A DNA stretch of 64,000 nucleotides from Ricordea florida (taxonomy: Eukaryota; Cnidaria; Anthozoa; Corallimorpharia; Ricordeidae): the NCBI GenBank assembly GCA_949710005.1, contig OX453273.1:6546206-6610205 (forward strand), read 5' to 3'. The translations under genes and the position numbers were made by a program. The notes below the pieces were generated by a model. The model was not told the origin of the DNA and made no database searches. It worked only from the letters and a program-made list of their open reading frames with translations. Shown one piece after another: positions 12,859-23,262 of this stretch (its first letter is position 1; the number at the start of each line of letters is the position of its first letter).

Positions 12859-13720
12859 TTATAGCTTTGCTCTAACGAGTATATCCTCTAGGGATCTGCC
12901 CCTTTTGTACGAGACAATAGGGGGATCTTTGAATATTCTTCTAAGCAATGGTTGTTTTTGAATTAAATGCCAGTTCTGCACAGGTATTTGCTTTAAGTTA
13001 GGCACTGATGGGCGATATTGTGTTACAAAGGACAAGATTCGTTTGTCTGGTGTACGTTTCTGTTGTAGGGCAGCTTTTCTCTCCTCAAATGTAATTTCTG
13101 CTTGTGAAATAGCAGTTTTGAATGCTGTTTCAGAGGAGTTAGTTCGGAGAAGTCTGAATGCTTCGCCCTTGATCTGTGAAGCCCTTTTTGACCCCTGGTG
13201 GGTGGCAACTCGAGAAATGCGTGTACTGAAACGTTTCAGTAGCTTTGAAATGAGTTTTAATGTCTAGTATAGACTTTTGTGCAAATCTTTCGCCTTTGTA
13301 AACTTTTATGTTCCTTTGTTTTTTGTTGGCCTGAACTCGTTTTTCTTGTCTTATGGCTGTGCGGAGGCCTTCGATGTTTCGACGATTGTGAAACCTCATC
13401 AGCGCTTGTAGATGGTCTTGCTCAGGTTTTGAGCGAAGACGTTTAGTGTCTCTCCTGAAGTCATTATCCGCTCTTATGCGGGCTCTTTCTAGGTATTGTA
13501 GCGACTTTGGGCAAGTCTTTCTTTCTAGGTGTTTCTTCAGGGATTTTAGCGCTGTTTGGGAACATTCATGTTCCTGTTCCAGTTTGTCGGGCTAATCGTG
13601 TGTACGTTTGCCAGCCTGGTGACAGCCCTCGAGACCGCCTCTGAAATATTTCTGAGAAGCTGTGAGTTTTGTTCTGACATCACTCCAGCTTTAAAGGGTC
13701 AATGGAGGTTAGCTTCGAGC
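12859..13720 (-). pseudogene. internally deleted, frameshifted Penelope-like retroelement remnant
   Basis: Read on the minus strand, an N-terminal piece starts near 13712 (MSEQNSQLLRNISEAVSRAV) and shifts frame near 13595. It continues through TALKSLKKHLERKTCPKSLQ and a charged helical region. The C-terminal piece of a reverse transcriptase follows: SSCHPPGVKKGF, a second frame shift near 13160, then LLRTNSSETAF, FVTQYRPSVPNLKQ and PPIVSYKRGRSLED, ending at a TAA at 12859. The catalytic palm is absent. The phrases and the cysteine-rich stub downstream resemble the end of Penelope-like RTs before their GIY-YIG domain. The class is recognised from motif style, not from a search. Confidence 0.5.
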
Positions 13721-15573
13721 AAAGACTGAAAGCGTTACACGGTCAGTGTCCTGTCTACGAATATTCCGAATAATGAGGCTCTCCCGCTCCGCTTTTTGCG
13801 AAGATCGGAAAGATAACTTTGCAAGTTGCGTAAATACCCTGACCTCGGCTAAAATTTCCCGCCATTTTTAAGATCGGAGAGATAGCAAAGTTCCAGGTTG
13901 TGCAATGCGATGCAAAATTGAGAATGTAAATCATAAAATTCCCTAAAAACATCTTAGATTACATTTGGGCACGTAGTGAAATACCATTGTTTATAAATAA
14001 TAAATTTACACTTGGCGAAGTGAAATTTCATTAATTATAAATAATGGTTTAACATGGGTGTTATGAAAATGCATGATTTGTAAATAATGAAATCAAGCAC
14101 CAAGTGAGTGGATTATTTATAAATAATAAATTTACACTTGGCGAAGTGAAATTTCATTATTTATAAATAATGGTTTAACAGGGGTGTTATGAAAATGCAT
14201 GATTTGTAAATAATGAAATCAAGCACCAAGTGAGTGGCTTATTTATAAATAATAAATTTACACTTGGCGAAGTGAAATTTCATTATTTATAAATAATGGT
14301 TTAACAGGGGTGTTATGAAAATGCATGATTTGTAAATAATGAAATCGAGCACCAAGTGAGTAGATTATTTATAAATAATAAATTTACACTTGGCGAAGTG
14401 AAATTTCATTATTTATAAATAATAAGTTTGTACATATTATGATATGTAAATACATATTTTAGAGATAGCCTGATTTATAAATAATTGGAGTTGTTTCAAT
14501 AATTATTTATATATAATTACTTTATCGAAAAAGAATATTTATAAATCAGAATGTCCCTGAAATAATTATTTACATATCATCCGACAAGTTCTTGTGTCTT
14601 ATTTCTAAATAAATTGTCTGACATTTTCAATTATTTACATATAAGGAAATAATGGCTTGAATTCGGTCTAAATAATAAATTTACAAACGGCGCCCCATAA
14701 TATACACCGTTGGTAGGGTCGGTTTCACTATTAATAGCAAGTTTTGATAATGGTCTCCCTTACAAGCTGTGTAGAACATGTGGTGCAATCTTTACTTTTT
14801 ACTCCACTGTACTGTCTTCAAATTATGACAGTTATAGGCACAAGTCAGGATAAATTCAGTGAACTTTCAGTAAGATGTAGATGACAGCAGAATAGCTGCC
14901 CATGTTGAAGAACACATCTGTATCAATTCTGTAAGCTCTACCCAGTGTAAAACTTTTCCTTTCCAATTCCATGTTGAGAGTGGGATTAAATCTTTTATTC
15001 TTTACCTTGTGCAAATTTTATCTGAATTTGAGAAAAAATCCCTTGAAACTGTAAATAAAATTATTTCATAACAGTATGGTAAACATTCTTTATTTCAGAG
15101 CATCTCTACTTTCTTCCCACCCTGTATGTGACGTTGAAATGTCTCCCTATATTGTTCCAACACTATAATAATTACTGTTATAACTTGTCAGGCAGAGAAC
15201 GGTGATATTGCAAATATAAGGAAAACACATAAGGGAATAGTAGTGACATTGCTTGCTGCTCACTCATTGAACAACAACTTTGTGCTCAAAGAAGTAGTAA
15301 AAAAGAGACAGCTTGCATCTGAATTTTCCATCTGGCATGTTAATTTTCAGAAATACATGTACATTTTACCAACCCTACATTTTCTCTTGTTGTAAGTCTA
15401 CCAATAGACCCCATCCCCTCCCTCAACAAGCAAACTAGTTATTTTCCAGACCAACAACATAACCCAGCCCTTTGTTAAGAAAGTCAGTTTAAGTCATAAA
15501 TAAATCTGTTTTAACTGTGGCTATCAAGCTACATCTAGTTGGCTGTTCATTAGCTTTACAAGGCTTATCCCAC

Positions 15574-15673
15574 TTAACCCTTTCACTTCCAAGAGTGACT
15601 TTATAGATTTTACTGTCTAAAGCCAGACGATTTAACTTGTCAAATGGAGACCCCTTGGAAGTGAAAGGGTTAA
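15574..15673. repeat. short MITE with TTAACCCTTTCACTTCC ends
   Basis: TTAACCCTTTCACTTCCAAG at the left is exactly mirrored by CTTGGAAGTGAAAGGGTTAA at the right, about 100 bp apart, with a unique centre. A related end (TTAACCCTTTCACTC) appears alone at 34991. Confidence 0.75.
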
Positions 15674-15894
15674 AAACATGTGGGTCAAGTTGTTTTTTAT
15701 CTGTTACATGTAACAGCTGTGCATTCTGCTGTTAGAACAGACATGACTGTGTGCTTTCAACTGGGCAGTTCACAGATTTAGTCCCTTTCTTTGTGGTACT
15801 TTCTTTTCTTTTGATCCCACCTGTCATCTTCCACCTACGAAATGAAACAATCACATGGTTTGGTTGCAGTTACTTTTTATTGCAAAATAATTAC

Positions 15895-16095
15895 TTTTTT
15901 GTTTTTCCCTGACCTTGACCTTTGACCTAGATACCCCAAAAATAAATAAGTTCTAAGTTAGACCATAGCCAATGTTTTGACCAAGTATGGTGATGATTGG
16001 TTGAGCAATGTGGATGCTAGGCCGCTAACATACACACAAACAAATGCCGGTGAAAACGTAACCTCCATCCAACCCTGTTGGCAGAGGTAATATAG
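15895..16095 (+). repeat. degenerate LINE-like 3' end
   Basis: The segment has CCTTGACCTTTGACCTAGAT, then AAGTATGGTGATGATTGG and ACATACACACAAACAAATGC, and ends in GGCAGAGGTAATA. This phrase order is typical of the 3' end of an RTE-type retrotransposon family. No coding part remains. Confidence 0.35.
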
Positions 16096-16683
16096 TCTAT
16101 GACTACATGTGGCTACTGCAATTTACTAATTTTTTTATGCGTGCAATTTATTTTATAGTAAGATTTGTCAAGTCATGATGCACTATGTGATTTTCAATTT
16201 CTAACACATTGACTTGAAAAGTAATTGTAGTTGAGATTTAACTTTGGTCCGAGGTAATGGGGTCTGGTGTGGGTGCATAATAAACTAGTCCAAACACTAG
16301 AAATCCCAGCAGCCCTCACGCATAAAGGCTTCACTCTTACATCCCGACGACATAGTGGCTACTAGCCTTTCGGCTCGTAGCCACAACAAATTCAAGTTCC
16401 AAGGCAGTTAGCATGAATGATGACTTTCTTTGAAAAAAAGACCCAATTTACAATTAAATAATTTTATTATGAACCTCAAACACACTGTTTTTGTATATTA
16501 GTAGCCTATTTGGCTGTGGGTATTTCTACCTGACAGTACTTATATTTTTTACCTTGTATGTTTATTTAGGGAGAAAGTCTGAAATGTATTATAAACCAGC
16601 CAGTATGAAAGAATTGGTAGATCTCTGATATCAAGCTTTGGTTGAAACGTGGATAATATCATATCATATTTGTTAAGCCCATA

Positions 16684-16869
16684 TTATATGGGCTTAACAA
16701 CATCTACCTCCCACTTACTCTTGCTTACATGTTTTTCCGGTGATGATGATGAGCTGTTGTAATCATCTTTCTGCTTTCTTTTTCTCTTTCTAGTTCTTGT
16801 TTCATCTGAAGTGTCTGCAGGGTTAACTTCCCTTCTTTTGCTCTTCTTCTTTCTCTTCTTCCTTTTCTT
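16684..16869 (-). CDS. FAM133: FAM133-like protein, last recognised exon
   Basis: This exon follows a ...AATATAG acceptor on the minus strand and continues in phase 0 from exon 33540-33605, across the P1 insertion. It encodes a Lys/Arg-rich stretch (KKRKKRKKKSKRREV), a Thr/Ser/Asp segment and SSSSSPEKHVSK before TAA at 16684-16686. Such alternating basic and serine blocks are the usual C-terminal composition of FAM133. A GTAAGC inside the exon (near 16731) could be an alternative donor to a further exon, so the exact C-terminus is uncertain. Confidence 0.65.
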   Translation of the reverse strand, partial: KKRKKRKKKSKRREVNPADTSDETRTRKRKRKQKDDYNSSSSSPEKHVSKSKWEVDVVKPI

Positions 16870-17410
16870 CTATATTTAGAACAAAATGGATTGAAAATAG
16901 AAAAACTTTAACAAGTTTACTTACCAGAGAAATAAGGCACCTAGCTTTAAAATTTTCACTCCAGAAAGACAATGTTTAATAAAACTTAACCCACTGCCTC
17001 TGTCAATCAATGCTCCCATTGCAATCTGATTGACTCAGAAATAGTCACGGAATACAGAGGAAGAAACAACATGCAGGTGGAAAGACAGTGCTTTGCAATT
17101 CTTAATAAACCACCTACAGTGAAACTTTTTCTAACTAGAGAAATATCTGTAGTAAAGCTACATGTAATTAGCAATCTATGTTTCATGAATGGTGTAGCCT
17201 GTGTCACGAATGAGACCCACATGGGGTTATCATGATTGCAACTAAAAATATAGAATTAATGTCTGTATATTAAAATGTAACATTCACGGCCTGTTGTAAT
17301 TCTGCTGATATAAATTTTTGCAATGGGTCTTGCATATTGTTAGTGACTAGATTTGTATTAATTCAAGAAAATAATAACTTGAATATGTACAAATTCCACT
17401 GGCTCCCTGA

Positions 17411-17415
17411 GGAGT
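17411..17415. repeat. P1 target-site duplication, left (GGAGT)
   Basis: GGAGT abuts the outer end of the left TIR. The same five bases directly follow the right TIR at 33377-33381. Confidence 0.85.
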
Positions 17416-17941
17416 TGATGATAAGATATGGGGATCCTGGCACATTTGATAAACTAGGTGAGACGTGGCTCTTGCCAAGATTTCATAAATACTACATCAA
17501 AGCCCCAACCAAGCCTTGACCAAACCCTTTGCCAAGACCCAACCAAGCCCCTACCAAGACACAACCAAGCCTTGACCAAGACCCCACCAAACCCTCAATC
17601 AAACATTCACCAAAACCTCAATCAAACCTCAACCAAGCCTGTGTCAAACCCTCAATCAAACCCTCGCCAAGACTTCATCAAGAGTGGGCCGACAGGCGGA
17701 GCGAGCAGCGCGAGCGGAGGGCGCTGCTAGGGTGTCGATGAACGTGGGGCGATTCTCGTCAAACCCTCAATCAAACATTCGCCAAAACCTAATAAAACTT
17801 TCATCAAACATTCCAGGTGCGGAGAGCAACAAACCCTTATCAAACCATAGCTAATATGTTACAAAATCGATGTGAATATGATACGAGGATCTGGCACATT
17901 TAATAAAATAAAAATGATTTAAAAAGAATAAAATAATGATT
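17416..17941 (+). repeat. P1 left terminal inverted repeat (526 bp)
   Basis: It matches the complement of 32851-33376 from end to end with equal length. It contains about 15 degenerate copies of an 11-bp unit of the type AACCAAGCCTTG (17506-17680), the 36-bp GC-rich motif (17688-17723) and an AT-rich inner part. It stops 27 bp before the PolB start codon. Confidence 0.93.
17688..17723 (+). other. 36-bp GC-rich TIR motif, P1 left copy
   Basis: It begins GCCGACAGGCGGAGCGAGC and ends GCGAGCGGAGGGCG, standing out in AT-rich surroundings. The same motif with one or two substitutions is in the TIRs of P2 and P3 (inverse copy in P1 at 33069-33104). Its function is unknown; it could be a site for a replication, packaging or integration protein. 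Confidence 0.85.
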
Positions 17942-17968
17942 TAATAAGAAGAAGAATTAATATACAAA

Positions 17969-20900
17969 ATGGAACAAGAATTAAGAAGATTAAATGTTGT
18001 GCAACTGAAATATTTGGCTAGATGGTATAATATTCCTGGCCGTTCAAGTTTTATTAAAAGAGATTTTGTTGAAGCATTGAGTAATATTCCTGAAATAACT
18101 AATAATATTAAAAAAATTATTACTAATATTGCTGGAATTGTTAATGAGTTACGTAATACGCCAATGAGACCAATAGATCAACCAAATTTACCTCTTCCAT
18201 TTCCAAATATTGAGCTGCCCCCAATAAGACCAGCAAATCGCCCAAATTTACCACCTTTAACTATTCCTCAACCATTGCCCGGTTCACCAGATAGCCCTCC
18301 ACCGGGTAGGCCACCGAATCGTCGGCCGGGAACTCCGCCAGGCCGCCCCGCACCAAATGTTAAACCGCCTAAACCTCCACGCCCTCCACCGCCTATAATA
18401 AAAACAAAACAACCACCAAAACAAAATAATTTTTTTGAGAAAGCAATAAACAAGTTTTGGAATGTAGTAAAACCATACATACCTGAAAAAGTAAAAAATA
18501 AAGCATTAGTAGCAAAAAATAAAGTAGAAAAAGTAGCTAAAAATTTTTTAGAAAGATATAAAAAAGTAAATAAACCCAAAGAAATAAAGTCACCGCCTAA
18601 AAGAGATAATAAGAAAGGTGAAAGAAAAAATAATAGGGATTATGTGAAGGAAGTTGCAAGACCAAAAAGAAATGAGGGAAAAGAAATTGCAGAAGATTTT
18701 ACGCCAAGGCAATTTGAATCAGCTATTAATGGTAATTATTTAAGTTATAGGATTGAAGGAAATGAAAAGAATGATGAAAAGGTATTCTTACATAAAATCA
18801 AACCAAAAGTTATAGATTTACTTAGAAAGAGAGTTGAATCACATAATTCATTAAAGACAAAATTTATATTTACATGTGTGTTTGAGATGAAAAAACTTAA
18901 AGCGGAAATTGAATATTGTTATACATCCTTTCCTTCTGAAAAATCAGAAATTGTTCTTGAGGCAACAGATTTATCAGAATTATTTGATAGATTAACAAAT
19001 CAACAACTTAAATTATTTGATAAATTTATATATAATGGGTCTGGTTGGGAATTTGTAAGAGTAGTAATGTTTGACATTTTCATAGATCGTTTTGTTCCAC
19101 TTTTAGGCGGATCTTATATTCAATTGCCGAAAGAATTGTTAAACAGGAATGCGATTATTAATCCACAGAATTATAATGATGATGAATGTTTTAAGTGGTG
19201 TGTAACACGAGCTGTATACCCAACCGATAAAAATTCACAAAGAATAACTAAAGAATTAAAAGAACAATCAAAGAATTTTAATTGGGGTGGAATTAATTTC
19301 CCAAGCACAATACAAGATGTTGTTAATTTTGAAAACCAAAATGATTATGATATCTCTATATATGGGTATGATGAGAAAATAGGAGTATATCCTATAAAAA
19401 GAAGTAGTAAACGTGGATTTAAATTGATTAGATTACTTTTATTAACAGAAGAAACAAATGAAGAAAATAAAGATGAAGAGCCAAATAAACACTTTGTTTT
19501 AATAAAGAATATTAGTGCACTTATACGCAGTCAAGTTACTAAACGTAAATGTAAGTTATACTTTTGTGATAATTGTTTGCACCATTTTCATTTGAAAAGC
19601 TCATTGGAAAAGCATGAAGGATATTGTTATTTATACAATGAAGCAAGGATTGATATGCTAAAAAATAAAGATGGTAGTCCATGTTTTCTTTCTTTTAAAA
19701 ATTTTGTGAAAAAAATGAGAATACCTTTTGTTGCGTATGCTGATTTTGAGTGTGTTTTGAAACAAATAAAAAATAATGAGCCTCTAGATAAAAGCAAAAG
19801 TTTTACAAATAAATATCAAACACACAAACCAGTTGCATTTGGTTTTTATATTAAGAGTTTTAATGAAAAAATATGTAAATCAAGATTTTATAGATATACA
19901 GCCGAATCAGAAGATGATGTAGCGCAGAAATTTGTTGAATATCTAGAGAAAGAATTTAAGGAAATTTATAAAAAATGTATTAGTTATAATGTAAAAAGAT
20001 TCAAAAAGTTTAATAAAGAGAATATAACCGAAGATGAAAAAATAAACTATGAAAACGCAACTAATTGTCATATATGTGAGAAAGAATTGGGCGAAGATAA
20101 GGTAATAGATCACTGTCATCTTACAGGAAAGTATAGAGGAGCAGCACATAATGAATGCAATTTAAATTATAAGATACCAAAATTCTTTCCTGTTATAATT
20201 CACAATTTATCAGGTTATGATGCTCATCTATTTATTAATAATCTAGCAAAAACAGAAGGTAAAATAAAACTTATACCTAATAATGAGGAAAAGTATATTT
20301 CTTTCTCAAAAGAGATTGTGGTTGATACCTTCAAAGATAAAGAAAGTGATAAGATGATAGATGTTAAGAGAGATATAAAGTTTATAGATTCATTAAAATT
20401 TATGTCATCCAGTCTTGATAGTTTGTCTAGTAATCTTACTAAATGCGGAAAGTGTGGTGTTTGTAAAGGTGTAATAAAAGGAAGTAGGTGTCTTAATCCG
20501 ACAGATAAAAACCTGCGTGAAATTACAAAGTATTTTGTAGGCGAAGAATTAAAGTTATTATTGAGAAAGGGAGTATTCCCTTATGATTGGCTTGATGATT
20601 TTGATAAATTAAACGAAACCCAACTTCCACCAAAGGAAGCTTTTTACTCAAAACTTAGAGGTGAAGATATTTCAGAAGATGATTACAAACATGCTAAAAA
20701 GGTATGGGAAACTTTTAATATGAAAACAATGCGAGATTACCTAAATCTATATCTCCAGTCTGATGTGTTATTATTAGCTGATGTTTTTGAAAACTTTAGA
20801 GATGTTTGCCAAACACATTATGGTTTGGACCCTGCTTGGTATTATACAGCCCCAGGACTAGCTTGGGACGCAATGTTAAAGTTAACCAAAATTGAATTGG

Positions 20901-22261
20901 AGATGATAATCGACATTGATATGTTAATTATGATTGAGAAAGGAGTTCGAGGCGGCATAGCTCAAATATCAAACAGATATGCTAAAGCAAATAACCCGTA
21001 CATGAAAGAATATGATCCAAACATACAAACAAATTATATAGAATATCTAGATGCAAACAACTTATATGGTGGAGCAATGAGTGAACCACTCCCGACTCAT
21101 GATTTAAAATGGATGAGTGAAAATGAGCAAAAAAATTGGAGAAATATGCCATGTATAGTAGAGGTTGATTTAAAATACCCACAACATCTTCATGATTTAC
21201 ATAGTGATTATCCGCTTGCTCCAGAAAGAATTAAGGTTAATAGGGTTGAGAAATTAATACCAAACCTTAACAATAAGAAAAATTATGTTTTACATCATGA
21301 AACACTAAAAAAATATGAAAGTCTAGGATTAGAAGTAACAAAGATTCATAGAGGAATTACATTTAAGGAGTCTGAATGGTTAAAACCTTACATAGATTTG
21401 AATACAAAATTGAGAGCACAAGCGAAAAACGACTTTGAAAAAGATTTCTTCAAACTTATGAATAATTCAGTATTTGGAAAAACAATGGAAAATCTTAGAA
21501 AAAGGGTTGATATAAGATTGGTTACTAATGAGAAAGAAGCAAGAAAATTAATATCAAAAGCTAACTATAATCGTCGTACTATTTTTTCTGAAAATCTTAT
21601 GGCGGTACATATGAATATAACACATATAAAATACAATAAACCTATTTACTTAGGAATGTGTATTTTAGATATAAGTAAAGCAATGATGTATGACTTTCAT
21701 TATAATTATATTAAACCAAAATATGGTGAAAAAGCTAAATTACTTATGACAGATACAGATAGTCTTGTATATGATATAGAAACTGAGGATTTCTATAAGG
21801 ATATAAGCCCCGATGTTAGAGAAATGTTTGATACTAGTAATTACCCAAAAAATCACCCATCAGGCATTGAGACAGGTGTAAACAAAAAAGTAATTGGTAA
21901 GTTTAAAGATGAAGCTGGTGGTGGAATAATAACCGAATTTGTTGGCCTACGAGCTAAGTTATACGCTTTCAGGATGGATGATGGCGAAGAGGTAAAAAAG
22001 GATAAAGGAATTAAAAAATCAGTTGTAGAAAATGGTATAAGATTTGATGATTACAAGGAATGTTTGGATAGCAAAGCAAAGCAGATGAGAGAAATGCCCG
22101 TAATAAGAAGTTATAAGCATTTTGTTTATACTGAAACTGTTAATAAAGTTGCACTATCGGCTGATGATGATAAGAGAATAATTTGTAAAGATGGAAAACA
22201 TACTCTTCCATATGGCCATTATCTAACTAAAACAGAATTAGGAGGTAACTGCGTATCATAA
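17969..22261 (+). CDS. polB: P1 family B DNA polymerase (protein-primed, Polinton type)
   Basis: 1430 residues. N-terminus: SAP-like helix pair (residues 1-40, YNIPGRSSFIKRDFVEAL), then a Pro-rich linker and basic coiled region. A C2H2-like finger is near 530. Exo I is YADFE (~590); a CHIC...DHCHLTGKYRGAAHNECN zinc/HNH-like insert lies at ~700-725; Exo II is HNLSGYDAH (~745); Exo III is SDVLLLADVFE (~928). Polymerase motifs are DANNLYGGAMS (~1026), NNSVFGKTMEN (~1164) and DTDSLVYD (~1259). All key acidic residues are present, so it should replicate the element genome from its ends. A Cys-rich insert (CGKCGVCKG, ~828) is absent from the P2 enzyme. It ends tail-to-tail with the integrase, overlapping by 43 bp. 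Confidence 0.95.
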   Translation: MEQELRRLNVVQLKYLARWYNIPGRSSFIKRDFVEALSNIPEITNNIKKIITNIAGIVNELRNTPMRPIDQPNLPLPFPNIELPPIRPANRPNLPPLTIPQPLPGSPDSPPPGRPPNRRPGTPPGRPAPNVKPPKPPRPPPPIIKTKQPPKQNNFFEKAINKFWNVVKPYIPEKVKNKALVAKNKVEKVAKNFLERYKKVNKPKEIKSPPKRDNKKGERKNNRDYVKEVARPKRNEGKEIAEDFTPRQFESAINGNYLSYRIEGNEKNDEKVFLHKIKPKVIDLLRKRVESHNSLKTKFIFTCVFEMKKLKAEIEYCYTSFPSEKSEIVLEATDLSELFDRLTNQQLKLFDKFIYNGSGWEFVRVVMFDIFIDRFVPLLGGSYIQLPKELLNRNAIINPQNYNDDECFKWCVTRAVYPTDKNSQRITKELKEQSKNFNWGGINFPSTIQDVVNFENQNDYDISIYGYDEKIGVYPIKRSSKRGFKLIRLLLLTEETNEENKDEEPNKHFVLIKNISALIRSQVTKRKCKLYFCDNCLHHFHLKSSLEKHEGYCYLYNEARIDMLKNKDGSPCFLSFKNFVKKMRIPFVAYADFECVLKQIKNNEPLDKSKSFTNKYQTHKPVAFGFYIKSFNEKICKSRFYRYTAESEDDVAQKFVEYLEKEFKEIYKKCISYNVKRFKKFNKENITEDEKINYENATNCHICEKELGEDKVIDHCHLTGKYRGAAHNECNLNYKIPKFFPVIIHNLSGYDAHLFINNLAKTEGKIKLIPNNEEKYISFSKEIVVDTFKDKESDKMIDVKRDIKFIDSLKFMSSSLDSLSSNLTKCGKCGVCKGVIKGSRCLNPTDKNLREITKYFVGEELKLLLRKGVFPYDWLDDFDKLNETQLPPKEAFYSKLRGEDISEDDYKHAKKVWETFNMKTMRDYLNLYLQSDVLLLADVFENFRDVCQTHYGLDPAWYYTAPGLAWDAMLKLTKIELEMIIDIDMLIMIEKGVRGGIAQISNRYAKANNPYMKEYDPNIQTNYIEYLDANNLYGGAMSEPLPTHDLKWMSENEQKNWRNMPCIVEVDLKYPQHLHDLHSDYPLAPERIKVNRVEKLIPNLNNKKNYVLHHETLKKYESLGLEVTKIHRGITFKESEWLKPYIDLNTKLRAQAKNDFEKDFFKLMNNSVFGKTMENLRKRVDIRLVTNEKEARKLISKANYNRRTIFSENLMAVHMNITHIKYNKPIYLGMCILDISKAMMYDFHYNYIKPKYGEKAKLLMTDTDSLVYDIETEDFYKDISPDVREMFDTSNYPKNHPSGIETGVNKKVIGKFKDEAGGGIITEFVGLRAKLYAFRMDDGEEVKKDKGIKKSVVENGIRFDDYKECLDSKAKQMREMPVIRSYKHFVYTETVNKVALSADDDKRIICKDGKHTLPYGHYLTKTELGGNCVS

Positions 22262-23229
22262 GGTATAACTTGTAATTCTTCCCTAACAAAACCACGTCTT
22301 GGCCCATCAGTTAAATAATATAAAACCGGTTGATTAGGTTTAATCATACTTTTAGAAATATCATAAACTTTGATACTCCAAATAGGATCTGTAGCCCTCC
22401 TTTTTTCACCACCTTCAAGTTCGCCAGGAAATAATAAATATCTAACGTTAACATAAGGCGACAATCTAACCTCATCAAGACCAACAACTCGATTATAATT
22501 TTTAGGTTCAATATCAACCTCCTTCTGTTTTATAGCTTTATCGGGCTCTTTACCGGTTATTCTCGTCGGTGTATTGTTCAAAGTTTTCAAAATATCTGGT
22601 AATCGTTTCACCCATACTCTTGATCGGGCATCACTTACCATTTCTTGCGCATATTGATGACTAAATAATTTTTCACCTAATATTCTGTTTGCGTTTTCAA
22701 CAAATGCTTGGGCTCTATGATTTCCTGCTTCACTTCTCTGTATTTTCACATTATGATAATTCATAAGTTTTGTAACCTCGCCCATAAATTCTTTTCCAGG
22801 ATCAACCATTAATGTTTTAGGGTATTTCAATCTTCTAGAATATATTTTTCCAAAAGCATTTGATATTTCTCGACTTTCTTTTGTGGTTAATGGCTCCGCA
22901 TCTTTATATCTCGAGGCGATATCAACCACGACTAATGCATATTTATATGTTTTTCTTCCAACTCTATCATGCGGTAAAAATAATAAATCTGCTTGGTGAA
23001 TATGATTTGGTTTATCTACAGTCCAGTGCGGTCTTGGGATATATTTTGGTGGCGGCAGATATATTTGCCATATTGCTTGTTTCTCTAACCATTGTTTCGC
23101 TACATCTTGACTTACTTTTGCTTTTTGTGATAATTTGGTGATTGCGGAATATCCTTTCCAATATCCTTCAGTTGAATAATATGTACGCTCGAAGAGAGAG
23201 CCCCTTCGTGATATCTTTTCGTTACTCAT
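22219..23229 (-). CDS. int: P1 retroviral-type (rve) integrase
   Basis: 336 residues. An N-terminal helical part (GYWKGYSAITKLSQKAKVS) is followed by the RNase H-like rve core. The catalytic triad is D81 (HQADLLFLP), D143 (MVDPGKEF) and E178 (AFVENANR), the last two 35 positions apart. A C-terminal SH3-like segment (PVLYYLTDGPRRGFVREELQ) takes the place where many Polinton integrases carry a chromodomain. The enzyme would join element ends to the host chromosome, consistent with the 5-bp duplication. Its 3' end overlaps the PolB 3' end on the other strand; its start faces the capsid gene across a 33-bp divergent spacer. It is intact, unlike the P2 copy. Confidence 0.94.
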   Translation of the reverse strand: MSNEKISRRGSLFERTYYSTEGYWKGYSAITKLSQKAKVSQDVAKQWLEKQAIWQIYLPPPKYIPRPHWTVDKPNHIHQADLLFLPHDRVGRKTYKYALVVVDIASRYKDAEPLTTKESREISNAFGKIYSRRLKYPKTLMVDPGKEFMGEVTKLMNYHNVKIQRSEAGNHRAQAFVENANRILGEKLFSHQYAQEMVSDARSRVWVKRLPDILKTLNNTPTRITGKEPDKAIKQKEVDIEPKNYNRVVGLDEVRLSPYVNVRYLLFPGELEGGEKRRATDPIWSIKVYDISKSMIKPNQPVLYYLTDGPRRGFVREELQVIPYDTQLPPNSVLVR

Positions 23230-23262
23230 TTAAAGATTAACCAAAGTATCTTATAAATTACA
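23230..23262. promoter_or_regulatory. divergent INT/MCP promoter spacer of P1
   Basis: Only 33 bp separate the two start codons. AAAGTATCTTATAAAT lies at 23243-23258, a few bases before the capsid ATG. The same 16-mer precedes two genes in P2 (44633-44648 and 44852-44867). TAAAGAT at 23231-23237 may serve the integrase side. The exact conservation between otherwise diverged elements supports a promoter role. Confidence 0.65.

Larger units (their letters stand above)
12012..14698. mobile_element. foldback element: ~790-bp inverted arms around a retroelement remnant
   Basis: The left arm begins ATGGGGCGCC at 12012 and the right arm ends with its inverse at 14698. The arms are near-identical inverse copies about 790 bp long (12012-12803 and 13906-14698), very AT-rich and containing internal 126-bp tandem units. 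Between them lies about 1.1 kb with a broken Penelope-like coding remnant. No unambiguous target-site duplication was seen. It could be a foldback DNA transposon that took in a retroelement fragment, or an inverted duplication of a host satellite-like sequence. Confidence 0.6.
14699..16683. other. host intergenic DNA, repeats only
   Basis: No coding exon is supported. It contains a small MITE (15574-15673), a degenerate LINE-like 3' tail (about 15895-16095) and a hairpin at 16352-16381 (GTGGCTACTAGCC / GGCTCGTAGCCAC). Confidence 0.55.

Noticed and set aside
12758..13267. Plus-strand open frames inside the foldback centre
   Set aside because: The minus strand carries recognisable reverse-transcriptase phrases; plus-strand frames are its complement.
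17506..17680. Possible CRISPR-like array in the TIR repeats
   Set aside because: Units are 11 bp and contiguous, with no spacers of constant length, and the genome is animal.
17458..17741. Pro/Asn/Gln-rich open frames in the P1 TIRs (also 33051-33334)
   Set aside because: They are produced by the ACCAAG/TCAAAC tandem repeats and occur identically in both inverted repeats.
22860..23141. Open frame on the plus strand inside the P1 integrase
   Set aside because: It is the antisense of the integrase coding region, with hydrophobic composition caused by the AT-rich complement.
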